From Xiphias gladius (lineage: Eukaryota > Chordata > Actinopteri > Istiophoriformes > Xiphiidae): DNA of 64,000 nt. The notes beneath the pieces were generated by a model. The model did not search any database. It was not told the origin of the DNA and was given only the letters and a program-made list of their open reading frames with translations. The DNA lies in NCBI RefSeq assembly GCF_016859285.1, contig NW_024401805.1:43501-107500 (forward strand), in the 5' to 3' direction. The position numbers and the translations under genes are program-made. Below, one piece after another: positions 63,266 to 64,000 of the stretch. Every line of letters starts with the position of its first letter. The stretch's first letter is position 1.

Positions 63266-63499
63266 GGGATTTAGATTCCTCAAGTAAACGGCAAAGACTC
63301 TTACACTTACAGACGAAGTAAGACGACCACGAACAGACGCAAAATAACAACAAAGGGAATCAAAATGAGGTACAGACGAAACATGATTCTCAGTACACTG
63401 AGACACTGTCTTCCTTTATGTTCAGTGTCCTGTGAAATTCAACCATCATGAAAATGAAAGTAACAACAGAAAAACAATGAAACGGATCATTTTTTAAAC

Positions 63500-63643
63500 G
63501 CGCACACTCAGGCTCCTCCCAGTGGACGTGGCCTCTCAGCTCCACTCAGCCTCCAGTCGGAGTTAGACCCATCCCTTGGCTCTTCTCCTCATTGAAAACT
63601 ACAACAGTACTGCTGAACTGCAGAATCACTGATACTGCTGCTG
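63500..63643 (+). promoter_or_regulatory. Probable promoter and non-coding exon 1 of the right-edge gene
   Basis: Sequence up to CTGCTGCTGG at about 63643 is followed by GTGAGTAC, a strong donor. The start of transcription is not defined by any clear TATA box. Confidence 0.4.
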
Positions 63644-63755
63644 GGTGAGTACACACTGTACTCTACGCTGTTTCGTTATTAGGTCACTGAGAGACACTTT
63701 CATTGGATGTTTTTTTCTCATCATGTTTTTGCTGCTGTGGATTGACTGATTGCAG

Positions 63756-63839
63756 ATGAGTGTGTGAGCTGTGCTGAGGTAAAAATGAAGCGCTCCCTGG
63801 GGATCTGTCTGGTGATCTGCTCAGCTCTGATCGCACTGG
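63756..63839 (+). CDS. First coding exon of a secreted/GPI-type protein (signal peptide), partial gene
   Basis: An acceptor (TGATTGCAG at 63747-63755) opens an exon that ends at 63839 before GTACGT. The ATG at 63785-63787 encodes MKRSLGICLVICSALIAL plus one base of the next codon: a basic start, a hydrophobic core and small residues, which is a textbook signal peptide. Upstream in the same exon is a tiny ORF (ATG at 63756, MSV then stop). The exon plan (non-coding exon 1, signal peptide in exon 2) and the peptide would suit a CD59/Ly6-type protein, but the mature part lies beyond 64000, so this is only a guess. Confidence 0.5.
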
Positions 63840-64000
63840 GTACGTTTGATGTTTTTTACTTTGAGAATTTCTTACATCTGAATTTTTAAAAAACTCTTTT
63901 TTAGCTCTGAAACTGAAATCGGTCAAATGATTCTTCCAGAAAAGTTTGGATTAAAAAACTCAAAACAAGATTGTACTGGTTGTACAATCATCAACACTGC

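Overview
This window is a piece of a teleost fish nuclear genome. The evidence is spliced genes with GT-AG introns, orthologues of vertebrate proteins, dense microsatellites (CA, GA, GATA-type, AAT, GAT), Tc1/mariner transposons, several clades of LINE (some with the 3' tails typical of fish), and an interspersed repeat near the right end that I know from many fish genomes. I saw no bacterial, phage, CRISPR or tRNA features.

Layout. 1-10639 (minus): the 5' two thirds of vps16 (15 coding exons, 503 codons, running off the left edge), with introns full of LINE and Tc1 debris. 10745-14900: intergenic, with a LINE RNase H fragment, a C-rich repeat block and an AT-rich stretch. 14908-21103 (plus): cavin2, six exons, flanked and invaded by a degenerate TTCCCCTAA-type repeat. 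24314-27361 (plus): ebpl, four exons, with a Tc1 copy in its last intron. 28081-30866 (minus): an arl11-like small GTPase, five exons, convergent with ebpl. 32524-38191 (plus): eef1b2, seven exons, hosting two SNORD51-like C/D snoRNAs in neighbouring introns. About 38880-47386 (plus): zdbf2, nine coding exons plus a probable non-coding first exon. 48537-58320 (minus): dytn (dystrotelin), 14 exons, convergent with zdbf2. 58321-64000: poorly resolved; it holds a promoter-like cluster, an unidentified terminal exon (minus), weak ORFs, an interspersed repeat and, at the right edge, the first coding exon of a secreted or GPI-type protein (plus).

The genes do not form one pathway. They cover endosome-lysosome tethering (Vps16), caveola coat (cavin-2), an EBP-like ER membrane protein (Ebpl), an Arl GTPase (Arl11), translation elongation (eEF1B) with rRNA 2'-O-methylation guides in its introns, and two poorly understood zinc-finger proteins (Zdbf2, Dytn). 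From memory, eef1b2-zdbf2-dytn keeps the neighbourhood of human 2q33 and ebpl-arl11 that of human 13q14, so the window joins two conserved blocks.

The observations I consider most worth a second look are the paired SNORD51-like snoRNAs, the six-exon phase-0 structure of cavin2 with its repeat blocks, a recurring kind of local tandem duplication that copies an exon 3' end plus its splice donor (vps16, zdbf2, dytn), and the unidentified exon at 61274-61555. I did not find a convincing wholly new system.
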